From the NCBI GenBank assembly GCA_961205875.1, contig OY540819.1, forward strand, positions 2,916,501-2,980,500: a stretch of DNA of 64,000 nucleotides. The letters run 5' to 3'. The stretch is from Sialis fuliginosa (Eukaryota > Arthropoda > Insecta > Megaloptera > Sialidae). Below the pieces are notes generated by a model that ran no database searches, was not told the origin of the DNA, and saw only the letters and a program-made list of their open reading frames with translations. This document shows, piece by piece, positions 12,433 through 24,010 of this stretch. A program made the position numbers and the translations under genes. Position 1 is the stretch's first letter, and each line of letters begins with the position of its first letter.

Positions 12433-12602
12433 TATTATGATGTTCACTGTATCACTAACAGAAACAAACTGAAATAATTTTAATTTTCAATAGTTTCTAT
12501 GTGGATAGGGTAGTAAATCAACCCAGGTAATAAGATTAATATGTGAGTCAATCAATGATAATCCCTTTCCAAGAAAAGCAATAATTGGTTAAATCAGAGG
12601 TA

Positions 12603-12629
12603 GTGTTGCGGTTCATTTTCACACTACTG
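12603..12629 (-). repeat. Right terminal inverted repeat of the Tc1 element
   Basis: 27 bp, perfect partner of 11012-11038, on the 5' side of the transposase gene. Confidence 0.93.
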
Positions 12630-13689
12630 TATGTTTAGATGTGTATTATTACTTATAATATCATACAAAATTAAAATTTTTCTCTAATTATTAACAGAGG
12701 AGATATCGAAGAAATACGAACTTATGACTCAGCCTGTATATATTTAAATATGTTCACACATGTTTAGACATACTATATAATAGTACTAACAAATAAATAT
12801 TTATATTTGTGCAGAATATATTATCTTATTCGATTTATTAATTTATGAATTTATCGTTTAATCGATTTTTCAGATTTAAGGGGATGAAAGAATAATTAAG
12901 AGGGTGAATTGACTATTCTTGGGGTAATTTTCAGAAACTACAACTATTTACCTTTCAAATGCCATTGATTTTATTAAAATTGGTTGAAAATTGGCTTGAA
13001 GCGAAATTTCGCGCAAAAAAGTGTGATTTAGACCCACTGTGCGACAGTGCTGAATCATCCTGTAGATCAGTGGACATCAAAACTTTTAAAAAGAGGTGCT
13101 GCGGACTGTTCGTAAGGGTGCCACGAATTTTTATTAATTTATTAAATATTACCAATCCTAGATTTTAATATTTTATGGATGAAAAACCATTGATAAAAAT
13201 GACATAAATGTATGATGGTGCAGTCATTAACAATAAGTGTAGTTATTCTTGTTATGTCTTTTAATTTATTAGTTATAATAAATGTTTATGTTTTAAAATA
13301 TTGTTTAAAAATCGTGACTTCCGTTGGAACGACTGATTCACAATAATAACTTTAAAAAGAAATAAAAATAACAGTCTCGCAAGTCGTGAAAATTTTATTT
13401 CATTATTAAACTCTTAGATGGTGATAAAAATAAAAATTACTTTTATATTGTGTAACATGCGTTTACAGAGAAATTCTTTGGAATTTCTTTAAAAAAATAT
13501 ATATATATTAATTACTCGATGATTTTTTATGATCTTTTAAATGTTTCATAGCATATTTTCGCCATAGGTATATACTTTTATACGATTTAAAAAAAATCTA
13601 GGATTTCACAAAACACGAGACGAGATTACATTTAGATAAGTTTTATAAAAATTTAAGCTGGTCTGGTGCAAATTCTATTTTTTATAAAA

Positions 13690-14490
13690 AAACATCTGCC
13701 AAGTAAATGCACAATGCTTCCTCGTGCTAAATTCACTAAAACTGATAGTGTTCAGATAAATTGCCTGGCATTGGTTAACCATTTAATTTTTATACAAATT
13801 TTACTAAAAAATCTTAGTTCGAAATTTTTCTTAAAACGCACCTGAATATTTTTTCATATATTTTTAATTTTTTGACAGTTTCACTCTAAATCTAAATTTA
13901 TGCAAATGTCAAAATGACATTTAAAACGTCAAAGTGACATTTCAAACGCCAAAATGACATTTAAAACGTCAAAATGACATTTAATATATCCAATCAAATA
14001 TCAATTTAGAAAAACAAAACACGAATTTTTTAAATAAATTTAGATAAATCTTTGTAAGGGAATATTTTACAACAAACGTTGTAGACCTATATTATAGGAA
14101 ATTTAATGCTCTACAAAAAATATTCTATAAAATTCGCACGTAACATGTGTCGTTCTTGAGATATCTTGAAAAAAGAAATATTTTGGGGTGTCACCCCTCC
14201 CCCTTCCACACGATTTTGATGATTTTGAAATGGGACCGTCCTCAAACCAAATCCAACCATCCGACCAAGTTTCAATAATATCGGTTCAGTGGTTCATGAG
14301 TTATGCGTGTGACAAGGATTCAGGGGACAGACGGACGGACGGACAGACAGACACGGAACGAAAAGTGTTTGTCTTGACGTGAAACGGATAAATTAATTTA
14401 AAATTTTGAAATTGGAGAACTTTTTTTGTCTCAATCTGAAACAATCACATAGCTTCTCGTATCTTCGATATTGCGAGGAAGCAAAACTAA
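13690..14490 (+). repeat. Dispersed repeat family A, copy 2
   Basis: Inverted copy of 5093-5960. It begins with TCTGCCAAGTAAATGCACAA, carries several TGACATTTAAAACGTCAAA-like repeats at 13910-13985, and includes GGTTCAGTGGTTCATGAGTT followed by a GGACGGACGGACAGACAGAC tract (14334-14353). The 64-residue frame at 14188-14382 corresponds to the minus-strand frame of copy 1 but ends in the microsatellite, so no protein is called. Confidence 0.6.
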
Positions 14491-14639
14491 TTTATACAAA
14501 GATTGTTTTAATTTAAAACTATGATTCATATTTTATATCCTACAGTCATCCTAGAATCATGTTGCAAATATATTATTATTTATAACCTGGCTGATAAGAC
14601 TCTCGATGAGATATACAGCGTGTCCCAGAATAGATGTAA

Positions 14640-15290
14640 CAAGAGATGTAATGATCTTTAATATCTTTTTAATATATGAAAAATTTCAATGGGATTTGTC
14701 AGAAATAAAACTCACCTTTGTATTATAAATATTAGTTTTCTAATGTCCTAATGTCAAAAACATAATACACATTCGTAGAATAACTAATTTGACAATTTAA
14801 ATGAATTAGTGACGTATTAATTAGTATTTAAAATTCAAATTTTGACAGTTATTTTCACCCCTTCAATAGCTGTTTAAGTACGTACAAAAAATAAATGTCC
14901 CTTAAGTTCAATTGAACTATAAATGTACCAAATCTTATCAAAATTAGTGTGATAATACTCGTAACGTTCACTTTTTAGACGATAAAAGTTAAAAAATTTC
15001 GAATACTTCCAAAATCCCAAATCCGATTAGCATCAAAATCAATAGGTCTGGAGTACTCACTGAGACAAACATTTTCCCTAAAAATAATTCAGATCAGTGC
15101 ATTTTTTTTAGTAGTTATCGTGAACGAAAGAAAATTCTACATCCGCACAGACACACAGACACACGCACAGCCGCCATGCGGAAATTAACTTTTCTTTACG
15201 TTTTGAAGTTAGTATAATCAGAATTTGTCATTTTCTCGGACACGATTTTTCGATTTCCTTCGGAACAAGGAAGTAAAAACAAACTTGTTT
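14640..15290 (+). repeat. Dispersed repeat family B, copy 1
   Basis: This is related in inverted orientation to 17560-17935. Shared parts are CTAATTTTGATAAGATTTGG (in reverse), a CACAGACACACAGACACACG tract, GCCGCCATGCGGAAATTAAC and CTCGGACACGATTTTTCGAT. It breaks off where a palindrome begins and appears to resume at about 15528-15645. Confidence 0.55.
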
Positions 15291-15517
15291 GTCTAAACGT
15301 CAAAATTTATTCAAGAAAAGGTAATCGCAAACTTTCGATTCACAGAATCATCGTCAGGCTATTAATAAAGAATTAAATTTGAGAATGATGTGGTTATCTC
15401 AATAATATTCATGTTATTATTATTATTAATAACATGAACTCAAATTTAATTCTTTATTAATAGCCTGACGATGATTCTGTGAATCGAAAGTTTGCGATTA
15501 CCTTTTCTTGAATAAAG
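15275..15517. mobile_element. Palindromic element with hammerhead-like core, copy 1
   Basis: Two inverted arms (about 15305-15387 and 15437-15517) contain CCTGACGATG, TTCTGTGAATC and GAAAG. Read on the plus strand, CTGACGA (15465-15471), a 5-bp GATTC/GAATC stem (15473-15485) and GAAA follow in order, as in a hammerhead ribozyme core or in Penelope-like element ends. It interrupts repeat family B. There is no reverse transcriptase nearby. Confidence 0.5.
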
Positions 15518-15527
15518 CAAAGAAATT

Positions 15528-15645
15528 AACTTTTCTTTACGTTTTGAAGGTAGTACAAATCTGCTCTTATCTCGGACACGATTTTTCAACGGTATTACAA
15601 TACTTCCATTTCTTTCAGTACATGGAAGTAAAAAAGCGCCATATA
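15528..15645 (+). repeat. Family B segment downstream of the palindrome
   Basis: It restarts with AAATTAACTTTTCTTTACG and continues through TCTCGGACACGATTTTTCAA to ACTTCCATTTC, matching the part of family B seen at 15185-15265 and, inverted, at 17580-17690. The repeated overlap suggests a local duplication linked to the insertion. Confidence 0.5.
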
Positions 15646-15895
15646 TTATTCCGAAACCATTATATTATGCAAGTTAGTTTGTATAATCTATGTAGTACCT
15701 ACATAGGTATACTTACATTATGAAAATTGCGCGGCCGCTCGTATTAAACATAAATGATTATTGTTATTTTCTACATTACCGACTGCACCCTGAAGCAACA
15801 TAACTCAAAGCGATATGTTTTGCCGCTCGACACAAATGTAGCATTAATTATACAACTTTAGAGTTAAAAAAATCTGGTAAGAGCATCTGCACGAA

Positions 15896-15965
15896 CAGTG
15901 GCGTCACTTGTTAGAGTAGAAAGTTTCAGATATGGGTGGGGGGTGGGGGAGGGAGTTTCATTATT
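15896..15965 (+). repeat. Solo CAGTGGCGT end, hAT-like
   Basis: CAGTGGCGTCACTTG followed by G-rich sequence resembles the left ends of the hAT-type elements at 3040 and 6124. No partner end was found before 17 kb. Confidence 0.3.
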
Positions 15966-16415
15966 TTATTTTCAGTTGCCTAATAAAAATGTTAAACTTT
16001 TTTTATTAAAATTAATCCCCTATTATAAATATTCAGAAAAAAAGTTTCGTAGTTTACTTTTTGATTGAAATAATTAATTATTTAGGAACTTGTCTCACAA
16101 AAAAATCATTAGCCACTGAATTTTATGACATAATTTCCTTTGGAAAATTTGCTAGTTTTTAATATTAAAACATGGAATTTTCAGTATTAAATATTTAATA
16201 AATTATTTGGGGTTCCATGATCAGAAAAATATACGAACATGGTAGAGAACAAACGTAACTTTCATTTTTTTGTAATGTGTAATGTTTGTTTGTGTAATCG
16301 TGTCGTGAAATAATCCACAAGAAAACAATTGCTGATTTAAATTATATTTATTTATTTACATGTTGTTATTGATACATGATGTTATATTTTATATGTGATT
16401 TTGTGTACAATCATG

Positions 16416-16745
16416 ATGTTAAAGTCTTAATGTTCAAGTCTTAATGTTAAAGTCTTAATGTTCAAGTCTTAATGTTCAAGTCTTAATGTTCAAGTCTTAA
16501 TGTTCAAGTCTTAATGTTCAAGTCTTAATAATGTTCAAGTCTTAATGTTCAAGTCTTAATGTTCAAGTCTTAATGTTAAAGTCTTAATGTTCAAGTCTTA
16601 ATGTTCAAGTCTTAATGTTCAAGTCTTAATGTTCAAGTCTTAATTCAAGTCTTAATGTTCAAGTCTTAATGTTCAAGTCTTAATGTTAAAGTCTTAATGT
16701 TCAAGTCTTAATGTTCAAGTCTTAATGTTCAAGTCTTAATGTTAA
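16416..16745 (+). repeat. 14-bp minisatellite, about 23 units
   Basis: The unit is ATGTTCAAGTCTTA, with a recurrent ATGTTAAAGTCTTA variant. Nearly all units keep exact length; one unit has a 3-base AAT gain near 16530 and one has a 3-base loss near 16645. The units are almost identical, so the array expanded recently or is kept homogeneous. There are no spacers, so it is not CRISPR-like. Confidence 0.95.
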
Positions 16746-17559
16746 TATTTTTTATAAGTATATGTATTGTACCTTGTCTTATACATAGGGTAGATGGTTG
16801 ATTCTTTCGCAAATTGTCACGCCTCTAGTCATAAAATTTATGTCGACGACCCAAAATGTACAAGTGTGTTTAAAAATAAATGGGTTTAAATATCATACTT
16901 TTTACAAATAGGAATACATAGTTTAAATGTCAACCCTCATCCTTTGAGCTATTGTATTGAAATAGAATAGATAGATATATAGATTTTTACACATAAGAAA
17001 ATATATATTACAGTCATTAGAGTCAGAGTCAAGTGTGTCCTGCAAATACATTACAACTGCATGACCTATGCACCTCCAATAAAATAATATAAAACGACAA
17101 TTTTATAGACTTTAAACTGACATACATACATACTTTTGTTATTATATTGTAACTAATAATGATGATTGCACAATATTATTAATAACAACAATTCTAATTA
17201 ATATTTCATTCTTATCGATATTTTTTGTAGTTATACGCACCAATCTTTCTATTTCATAAATGGTCTGGCCAGAAACCGAAGTTCTTTATTGATATAGTAT
17301 TTCCCAAGAAACCAAAATCAATTTATTTTATTTTTTATATTTAATATAATATGCTAGTAGTTTCCGGAATCTGGATTCTCGCATGACTATCTTTTCTTTT
17401 TTAATTGATATACATAGGGTGTTTTTTTAAATTTTTATTTGTTCGGTCCCATTGGCCTATGTTTTAGCTTTAGATCAAAAACTAATTGTCACAAAATTTC
17501 ATACTTGTAGATCAAACCTGTGAACGACGCAAACCGAGTCTTTTTCCCATTTGATTAAC
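16746..17559. other. Unassigned AT-rich DNA
   Basis: No gene or terminal repeat recognised. Confidence 0.5.
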
Positions 17560-17935
17560 ATGAGAAAAATTACTTTTTACTTCCATGTTCCGAAGGAAAT
17601 GGAAGTATTGTAATACCATCGAAAAATCGTGTCCGAGAAAATGACAAATTCTGATTGTACTAACTTCAAAACGTAAAGAAAAGTTAATTTCCGCATGGCG
17701 GCTGTGCGTGTGTCTGTGTGTCAGGATGTAGAATATTTTTCGTTCACGATAACTACTGTAAAAATGCACCGATCTGAATTTGGTGCTAATCGGATTAGGG
17801 GTTTTGGAAATATTCAAAATTTTGTAACTTTTTTCGTCTAAAAAGTGAACATTGCGAGTATTATCTCACTAATTTTGATAAGATTTGGTACATTTGCAGT
17901 TCAATTGAATCAAATGGCAAAAAGAGCTGTAACCA
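17560..17935 (-). repeat. Dispersed repeat family B, copy 2
   Basis: Inverted relative of 14880-15290. It starts with ACTTCCATGTTCCGAAGGAA and carries the GCGTGTGTCTGTGTGTC tract. The 101-residue minus-strand frame here (17512-17817) reads through the CA-rich tract as THRHTHSRH and is not a conserved protein. Confidence 0.55.
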
Positions 17936-18095
17936 TTGTAAGTATATATGTTTTTTTAATGTATTACGATATTTATATTCATAATAGTAGGTTATATAAA
18001 TAAAATTTAAAAAAATGTATATTTAAAAATTATTTAAAAAGATAGAAAGAACATGAAAGTCATGTATGGTTCTCCATACCGATATTTTTAATTTC
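17936..18095. repeat. Half copy of the 27.5-kb foldback
   Basis: It matches 27805-27949: the AGTAGGTTATATAAATAAAAT segment, AAGATAGAAAGAACATG and GGTTCTCCATACCGATATTT. Only one arm is present. Confidence 0.6.
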
Positions 18096-18561
18096 TCACA
18101 GCAATTTCCTAGAAAAAAAATCCAAGGTGCTAAATTCATAGATCCTAGAAATATTCTCGTTTTGATATATGTATACCTTATTTATACCAGAAGACTTTTG
18201 TATGCCTAGTGGCCGAAAAGCTCCAGACGTAGTCCTGCTTGCGACTGTTACAAATATTCTACAATATCCACACAATCGCAACTTCTAGTCGCTCAATAAA
18301 AAATAGCAAATGAATACTTTTAATTAAACAAACACAATAATTCACGGTGATAAATGCGCGCTAGACTGACGCGACATGTAAACGTCTAAAATACTACTAC
18401 ACTGTCATAAATACAGGAGGGGCACACCCTTACAGCAAGGGGTAGAAGCATTTTAAACACACCTTTATGACCTACAAACTCGAGTATGCGATGAGTCAAT
18501 TAAAGTCTTATGGATTAAGTTATAAAACACAATATGTTCTTCAAACTATAGATTCATTATT

Positions 18562-19237
18562 ACACAGGCCGACATCATTTTTGGTGTCTCTACTTAAATA
18601 TGTGATTTCGGAGGCTTTTGACGTGCTGAACCCGAATCCGTCACCCGAATTGCTCCATCAGGTCAGGTTTTTGATATAACCTAACCTTAAAGTGTCCAAA
18701 ATGACAATTTTGGTAATATTTAAGAATTTATTACCAAGTAGGTAATTTTTTTCTAAAGTTTTCGTTCATGGTAAGAAGTAGTACTATCTTTCCTCTTTAA
18801 AATAAATTTTTACTTTCTACTGTACGATTTTTTTTCACCGAAATAAACTAGTTTGAAGTTATTGTTATATTTAATGTATAGTAAAGTCCATTGTGTCACT
18901 GTGTCTACTCTATTAAGAAAAATATAATATATTCAAACTAGTTTATTTCGGTGACAAAAAATCGTACAGTAAAAAATAAAAATTCGTTTTAAAGAGGAAA
19001 GATAGTACTTTTTCTTACCGCGAACGAAAACTTTAGAAAAAAATTATTTACTTGGTAATAAATTCTTAAATATTACCAAAATTGTCATTTTGGACTCTTT
19101 TAGGTTAGGTTATATCAAAAACCTGACCTGATGGAGCAATTCGGGTGACGGATTCGGGTTCAGCACGTCAAAAGCCTCCGATATCACTTATTGAAGTAGA
19201 GACACCAGTTCAAAAGTATTTTTTTGTAGGCCTGTGT
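18562..19237. mobile_element. Foldback element, about 675 bp
   Basis: The ends are ACACAGGCC and GGCCTGTGT. The arms at about 18585-18860 and 18940-19205 are long inverted copies sharing GACGTGCTGAACCCGAATCC, CACCCGAATTGCTCCATCAG and CACCGAAATAAACTAGTTTG. The spacer is about 75 bp. The plus-strand frame at 18467-18679 runs into the left arm and is not a gene. Confidence 0.75.
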
Positions 19238-19720
19238 TATTTTCATTACAATAACACAAATAAATGTGTTAGAAAAAAAACTAATAGATAAAGAAGTATT
19301 TAGGAAAAACTTATTTTCACAAAGGGACAATTGATTCTACGACGTATTTATTGTTTCAATAGATATGGGGGGATATTTTAGAAAAACTCGTTTTTGACAT
19401 TTGTGACCAGGTAAAAAGCAATGAACCCACAAGATTGTGTCCTTGCCTTGTTATAAATAACAAAAGGGCGAGTCCAGACTGACCGCTACTTTTACTGACT
19501 TTTTTGATTTATTTATTTTTTGCGTAAAAAGTTCACTTCTTGATATATTGACGCCTAAATAGTAAGAATAGTTATTTGTGTATCTAGGGTGTAAAATGAT
19601 AGTTTTTCGCACGAGTGTGAAAATCGCATTTTACATCCGAGGTGCACACAATATTTTTTCTACAACCCTATTGATTATATAATATTAACAATAATATGAT
19701 ATAATAATTAATTTATATAC

Positions 19721-21524
19721 TTAGTAGCGTCGAATTATATTTTTTCGTGAAATCTCTTAGTAGTGGAATTTTTTTGACTAAATCGCTTAATTTTGGGTTC
19801 AAGAATATGTGTGTAAGTTTTCCGGATTCTCAGTGCTCCGGAACAGGGTCAAAAATGCCTTTGTTTATAACAAATTAAGGTTTTTTGACGATAGTTCGGC
19901 TAATATTTTGAATAATTTTTTTTTTTTTTATATAAGTAGATGCGCTATGGAAATACAAATAAAATGACACTGGGTAGATGTTAAAAGGTCATTCCGTTCA
20001 CCCGTAAAAAAATAAAAACCGCGGAAAACACGATATTTTTAAAGTTAAGATAAAAAAATAAATAAAACTCTTAATTTTTTAAAAATATCTTCAAAAAATA
20101 GCTTTTAACGGTATAAACTGATATGCAACATCTCATCTCATAGTTTTTCTTTAAGCGGCCACAATAAATAAATTGCGAGAATTTTTGAAGGTCAAATTCA
20201 TTGGGTGCAAATACTGTAGGGCCAAAAATATTTTTTTTAAAATGAAGGTTTGAGAGAGTTCTATCAAAATTTAAAACAGTTATTTTTTTCAATTACTCCT
20301 TGACCCTTTTTTTGCTATTTGTTTATAAATTGTAATAAACAAATAGCAGTTTAACCTCTTAATATTGCTTGACAAAATTTTTATTTTCTTTCACTTAATA
20401 GCATTTGACAAGATCAACAGTACCAAAAAAAAACATAAATAAATATTGATTCCTCAATGAGTTATTCATTTTTTTAGTTTTTTGCCAATTGTTAATAAAC
20501 AAATTAACATTTTGACTTGAATCTTAAGTAAGTAGCTTCCTAAAGCATCTGTCTATCTCATATGTCAAGAAAAATTTGTTTACATTGATTTTACCAAATG
20601 TAATAACGATTTAACTGTACGCCTTTAATTTTCTCGATTCATTTGTGGTCACGTGACTCCTATGGTTAATATGTTTAACAATTAGTAAAAAATGAATAAC
20701 TTGGCCAATTTTTGACGTAGAGAGATTAATTTTTTTAAACCCGGTTATTTTTTTCCGTAGAATTCAAATATGCAATGATATCTGTATATAAATGCTTCTA
20801 ATTTGTTATAAATAATAAAAATACAATTATTTATTTATTAATTTAAATTTAATTGCATCTGTTTCCAAGGCAACATGAATTGTAGACTTATTTATTAGTA
20901 TTTAAAATTCAAATTTTGAGGGTGGTTTTTAGAGTCAAAGAGTAATTGAAAAAATAACTGTTTTAAATTTTGATAGTACTCTCTCAAACCTTCATTTTAA
21001 AAAAAATATTTTTGGCCCTACAGTATTTGCACCCAATGAATTTGACCTTCAAAAATTTTCGTAATTTATTTATTGAGGCCGTTTAAACAAAAACTATGAG
21101 ATGAGATATTGCATATCAGTTTATACCGTTAAAAGCTATCTTTTGAAGATATTTTAAAAAAATTAAGAGTTTTATTTATTTTTTTATCTTAACTTTCAAA
21201 ATATCGTGTTTTCTGCGGTTTTAATTTTTTTACGGGTGAACGGAATGACCTTTTAACCTCTACCTAGTGTCATTTGATTTGTATTTTCGTAGTGCATCAT
21301 CTCATATTTAAAAAAAAAATTATTCAAAATATTAGCCGAACTATCGTCAAAAAACCTTAATTTGTTATAAACAAAGGCATTTTTGACCCTGTTCCGGGGC
21401 ACTAAGAATCCGGAAAACTTACACACATATTCTTGAACCCAAAATCAAGCGATTTAGTCAAAAAAATTTCACTACTAAGAGATTTCACGAAACAGCCGTT
21501 TTTCAGATAAATCGACGCTACTAA
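19721..21524. mobile_element. 1.8-kb foldback element, ends TTAGTAGCGTCGA
   Basis: TTAGTAGCGTCGA at the left and TCGACGCTACTAA at the right enclose arms of about 560 bp (19746-20305 and 20930-21495). The arms share ATGTGTGTAAGTTTTCCGGA, ACAAAGGCATTTTTGACCCT and ACGGAATGACCTTTTAA, some in reverse. The 620-bp spacer is AT-rich and non-coding. The arms differ by scattered substitutions, so the element is not new. Confidence 0.78.
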
Positions 21525-21956
21525 CTTTGTATTTTGCTATATTAATATTAAAATTCAACTCTAGTAAGCCTTGGATAAAATTTTTGACAGTTCTATTTTC
21601 ATTCAAATGAGTTTCATAATTTGTTATTCTATTATATTATATTCAGATGGATAAGATGTGCACCACCAGCGATATCAGAAGCTGCAAATTCTGTAATTTT
21701 AAATTTACTATCTGCAAAATCTAAATTGATATATGAAAATTACACATAATACCATGAATTGTGCCAAAAAAAACCCCTAAAGGTATTGTTTATATTTTAT
21801 TTAATTTTATTAATAATTTTGTTTATTACAATAATTAATATAGTACTTAAAATTTAGAAATTTGTTTAATACTATAATACAATAGTATTTAATTTTATAA
21901 AATTCATTAATCGTAAAAAAAATGTAAAAATGTACATATGTGTTACTATGGAAACA

Positions 21957-22010
21957 CTTTTGCGCACGCCGTGCGTGAAAAAACTTTTTACGCACGGCGA
22001 GCGCAAAAGT
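21957..22010. repeat. Perfect-looking GC-rich hairpin
   Basis: ACTTTTGCGC..CGTGCGTGAAAAA is followed by TTTTTACGCACGGCGAGCGC and AAAAGT, forming a stem of about 24 bp with almost no loop and one or two mismatches. It stands out because its GC content is far above the surroundings. Confidence 0.65.
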
Positions 22011-23140
22011 ACTACTTTACACACTGAAATGTCAATGAAAAAGCCTACTTTTTTACACGGTTGTAGAAAAACAATAAGAAAGAACACCTTTTTCATTATT
22101 ACATATTATTTTAAAAATCACTTAACATTTATCTATATCAATTGCGTGTAACGCCCATTACACTTATCAAAAATCATTAAAAATAGATAAACATACAATC
22201 TAGCTTCATTTCTATGTTTACATCTGCCTATATCAATAAAGTTACAGTATACAAAAAAAAACACATAAATGGAATAAGAGTTTTTGCAGATTTAGCTGAC
22301 TTAATAACTTATTGTTAGCTTAAATAGCCTTCCGAAATTTGTAACTGTATAATTCTGTAATTCTCCTTTTAACATAGTGAAGTTAATAAAAAATCAGTTC
22401 CTTTTCAGGTGTTATTTTATATTAAATATTTATATTAATATCAAAAATATCGTTTTGATTAACATAAACTTGTAAAATCCATTCCATGGACTCGACCAAA
22501 ACGACTGTGCATACAATCTGCCAGCTACTTCTGAAACTTTTGTTAGAATTATATCGTATACTCTAGATACGATAAAAGTTAAATTGGAATCTCACATGAA
22601 TACGAACCACCAAATATTACCGAAATAAATTAATAAAGTGATCTGTCTCTGTCTTTGTTCATATAAGAACATCTTGATATTGACATACTGACTGTCCATA
22701 TTTCGTAATATTTCTCAATCATGAAGATTCTATGGTCTGATATTTGTTAGGTTTATAAAAAAATAGCTTAACCTTGTGGCAAAAAACGACAAGTATATGT
22801 TAGTTAGTTAAAACCATTTACTACTTTCAATAAATATAAATGTGGAAGTCTTGAGGCTTCCACATTGATCTTGGGTTCTGGATGCAAGCCAAGATCCAGA
22901 TATCCGCATCGATCCGTTTGAAACATTTGATTTTGTAGATAAAGCAAATGATTCTCTTGTCAATATTTCGACTTTTCAAAAAGGTGATAGAGCCCAACTT
23001 TTATAAAGTCAGATTAAAAAAAATCCTCTTCACTAATTCTACATAAAAAGAGGGGGGAACTGTATCAAGAAGAAAATCTAAACTGTAGCAGACACCCCGC
23101 CTTTTTTACATACCAGTCATGCACGTCAGAACGAGTTGTC

Positions 23141-23159
23141 GCACACACACACACACACA
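23141..23159 (+). repeat. (CA)n microsatellite
   Basis: About nine CA repeats. Confidence 0.9.
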
Positions 23160-23381
23160 TTTCATATTTTCAAGGTTGATATTATTAACACACGTGGTCG
23201 AAGAGTATGTAGTAAGTACATAGATAGATAATGTTCCGCGTTGACAGAAATAACCTGTTGTTCAAACAAACACTCGAAATATAGCCAAATATCATCTAGC
23301 CATCTTCTTATCATAATGGTACAACATATTATTATGAAAAAATTATGATGAATCACCGCACTAAATTGTGCATTTTTTTAA

Positions 23382-23745
23382 GGCGGTTATTACACTATCA
23401 AATAAATATGTCAAAGATCTTTGACAAAGATTTGATCATATTTCTTTGATAAAATATGAGATTTTGTTCTATTACACTACATAAAATATTTGATAATATT
23501 TTCTTGTATTATCTAGGGATATTTTCTTCTTTTTTGGTGCATTTTGATAATCAATGTGTGGATGTTCGTCAATTGACGCGATCAAGGTTTGAATTTACAA
23601 CTATGTATTGCAGTTTTTATAATCAATAAGAAGATTATCATATAATAGCTGGATTATATTGATATTAATATATTAACTGTAACTGTCAGTGATAACTTGG
23701 CAGTCGCCATTTTGATTTATCTGTCAAAAAACTTTGATCAAATAC
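23382..23745. mobile_element. Harbinger-type MITE, copy 2, truncated
   Basis: The left end GGCGGTTATTACACTATCAA follows TAA, and the sequence tracks 3922-4300 closely. The right terminal repeat is missing: after CTTTGATCAAATACAAG the sequence changes to another family at about 23745. Confidence 0.75.
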
Positions 23746-23764
23746 AAGGTATATAAAGACAAGG

Positions 23765-24010
23765 TAGTCTCAACAATTCCTTAACTAATCAGCGTTGGCG
23801 CGGGAATGACGTCACCTGGGGGATCTATTCAAATGTCATAAATTTTTAATAGAATATTAATTACAAAAAATTCCTTTATTTATTCTTATTTTCGTATTTT
23901 TTGATATTTTAACAACACATACAATCAAATAAGTACAAATTCAACATAGCAAAATCATAAAGTGCTGTCAGAATTATATAACGTATTGCCAACTTAATAT
24001 ATAGCATTAA
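23765..24010. repeat. One arm of the 44.1-kb foldback family
   Basis: CAGCGTTGGCGCGGG, TTGATATTTTAACAACACAT and ACGTATTGCCAACTTAA occur in the same order as at 44105-44325. Only the left arm is present, joined to the truncated MITE. Confidence 0.6.

Larger units (their letters stand above)
11012..12629 (-). mobile_element. Tc1-like transposon, apparently complete
   Basis: Two identical 27-bp terminal inverted repeats (11012-11038 and 12603-12629) begin CAGTAGTGTGAAAATGAACC and are flanked by TA at 11010-11011 and 12630-12631. The 1618-bp element encodes one transposase on the minus strand. The matching left arm of the host foldback (around 9585-9605) keeps the empty site with a single TA, which confirms the insertion and its target duplication. 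Perfect TIRs and an open reading frame indicate a recent insertion. Confidence 0.95.
8283..13062. mobile_element. Composite foldback element, TA target
   Basis: The ends CAGGGTGATTCAG and CTGAATCATCCTG lie between TA dinucleotides (8281-8282 and 13063-13064). The left arm runs from about 9187 to 10045. The right arm is about 10560-11011 plus 12630-13062, and the two arms are inverted copies over hundreds of bases. A further palindrome of about 60 bp per arm (about 10047-10105 and 10188-10247) lies in the centre. One foldback (8299-9184) is nested in the left end and a Tc1 element (11012-12629) in the right arm. Without the insertions the host is about 2.3 kb and non-coding. The TA target points to Tc1/mariner-type mobilisation. 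Confidence 0.8.
21525..23381. other. Unassigned DNA with a hairpin and a CA repeat
   Basis: Apart from the hairpin at 21957-22010 and the CA run at 23141-23159, no gene or element end was recognised. The overlapping reading frames at 21810-22151 read the hairpin on both strands. Confidence 0.5.

Noticed and set aside
16416-16745. Regular short repeats considered as a CRISPR array
   Set aside because: Head-to-tail 14-bp units without spacers in a eukaryotic repeat landscape; it is a minisatellite.
17512-17817. 101-residue minus-strand frame
   Set aside because: Translation of repeat family B across a CA/GT-rich tract; the inverted copy at 14.9-15.3 kb does not keep the frame.
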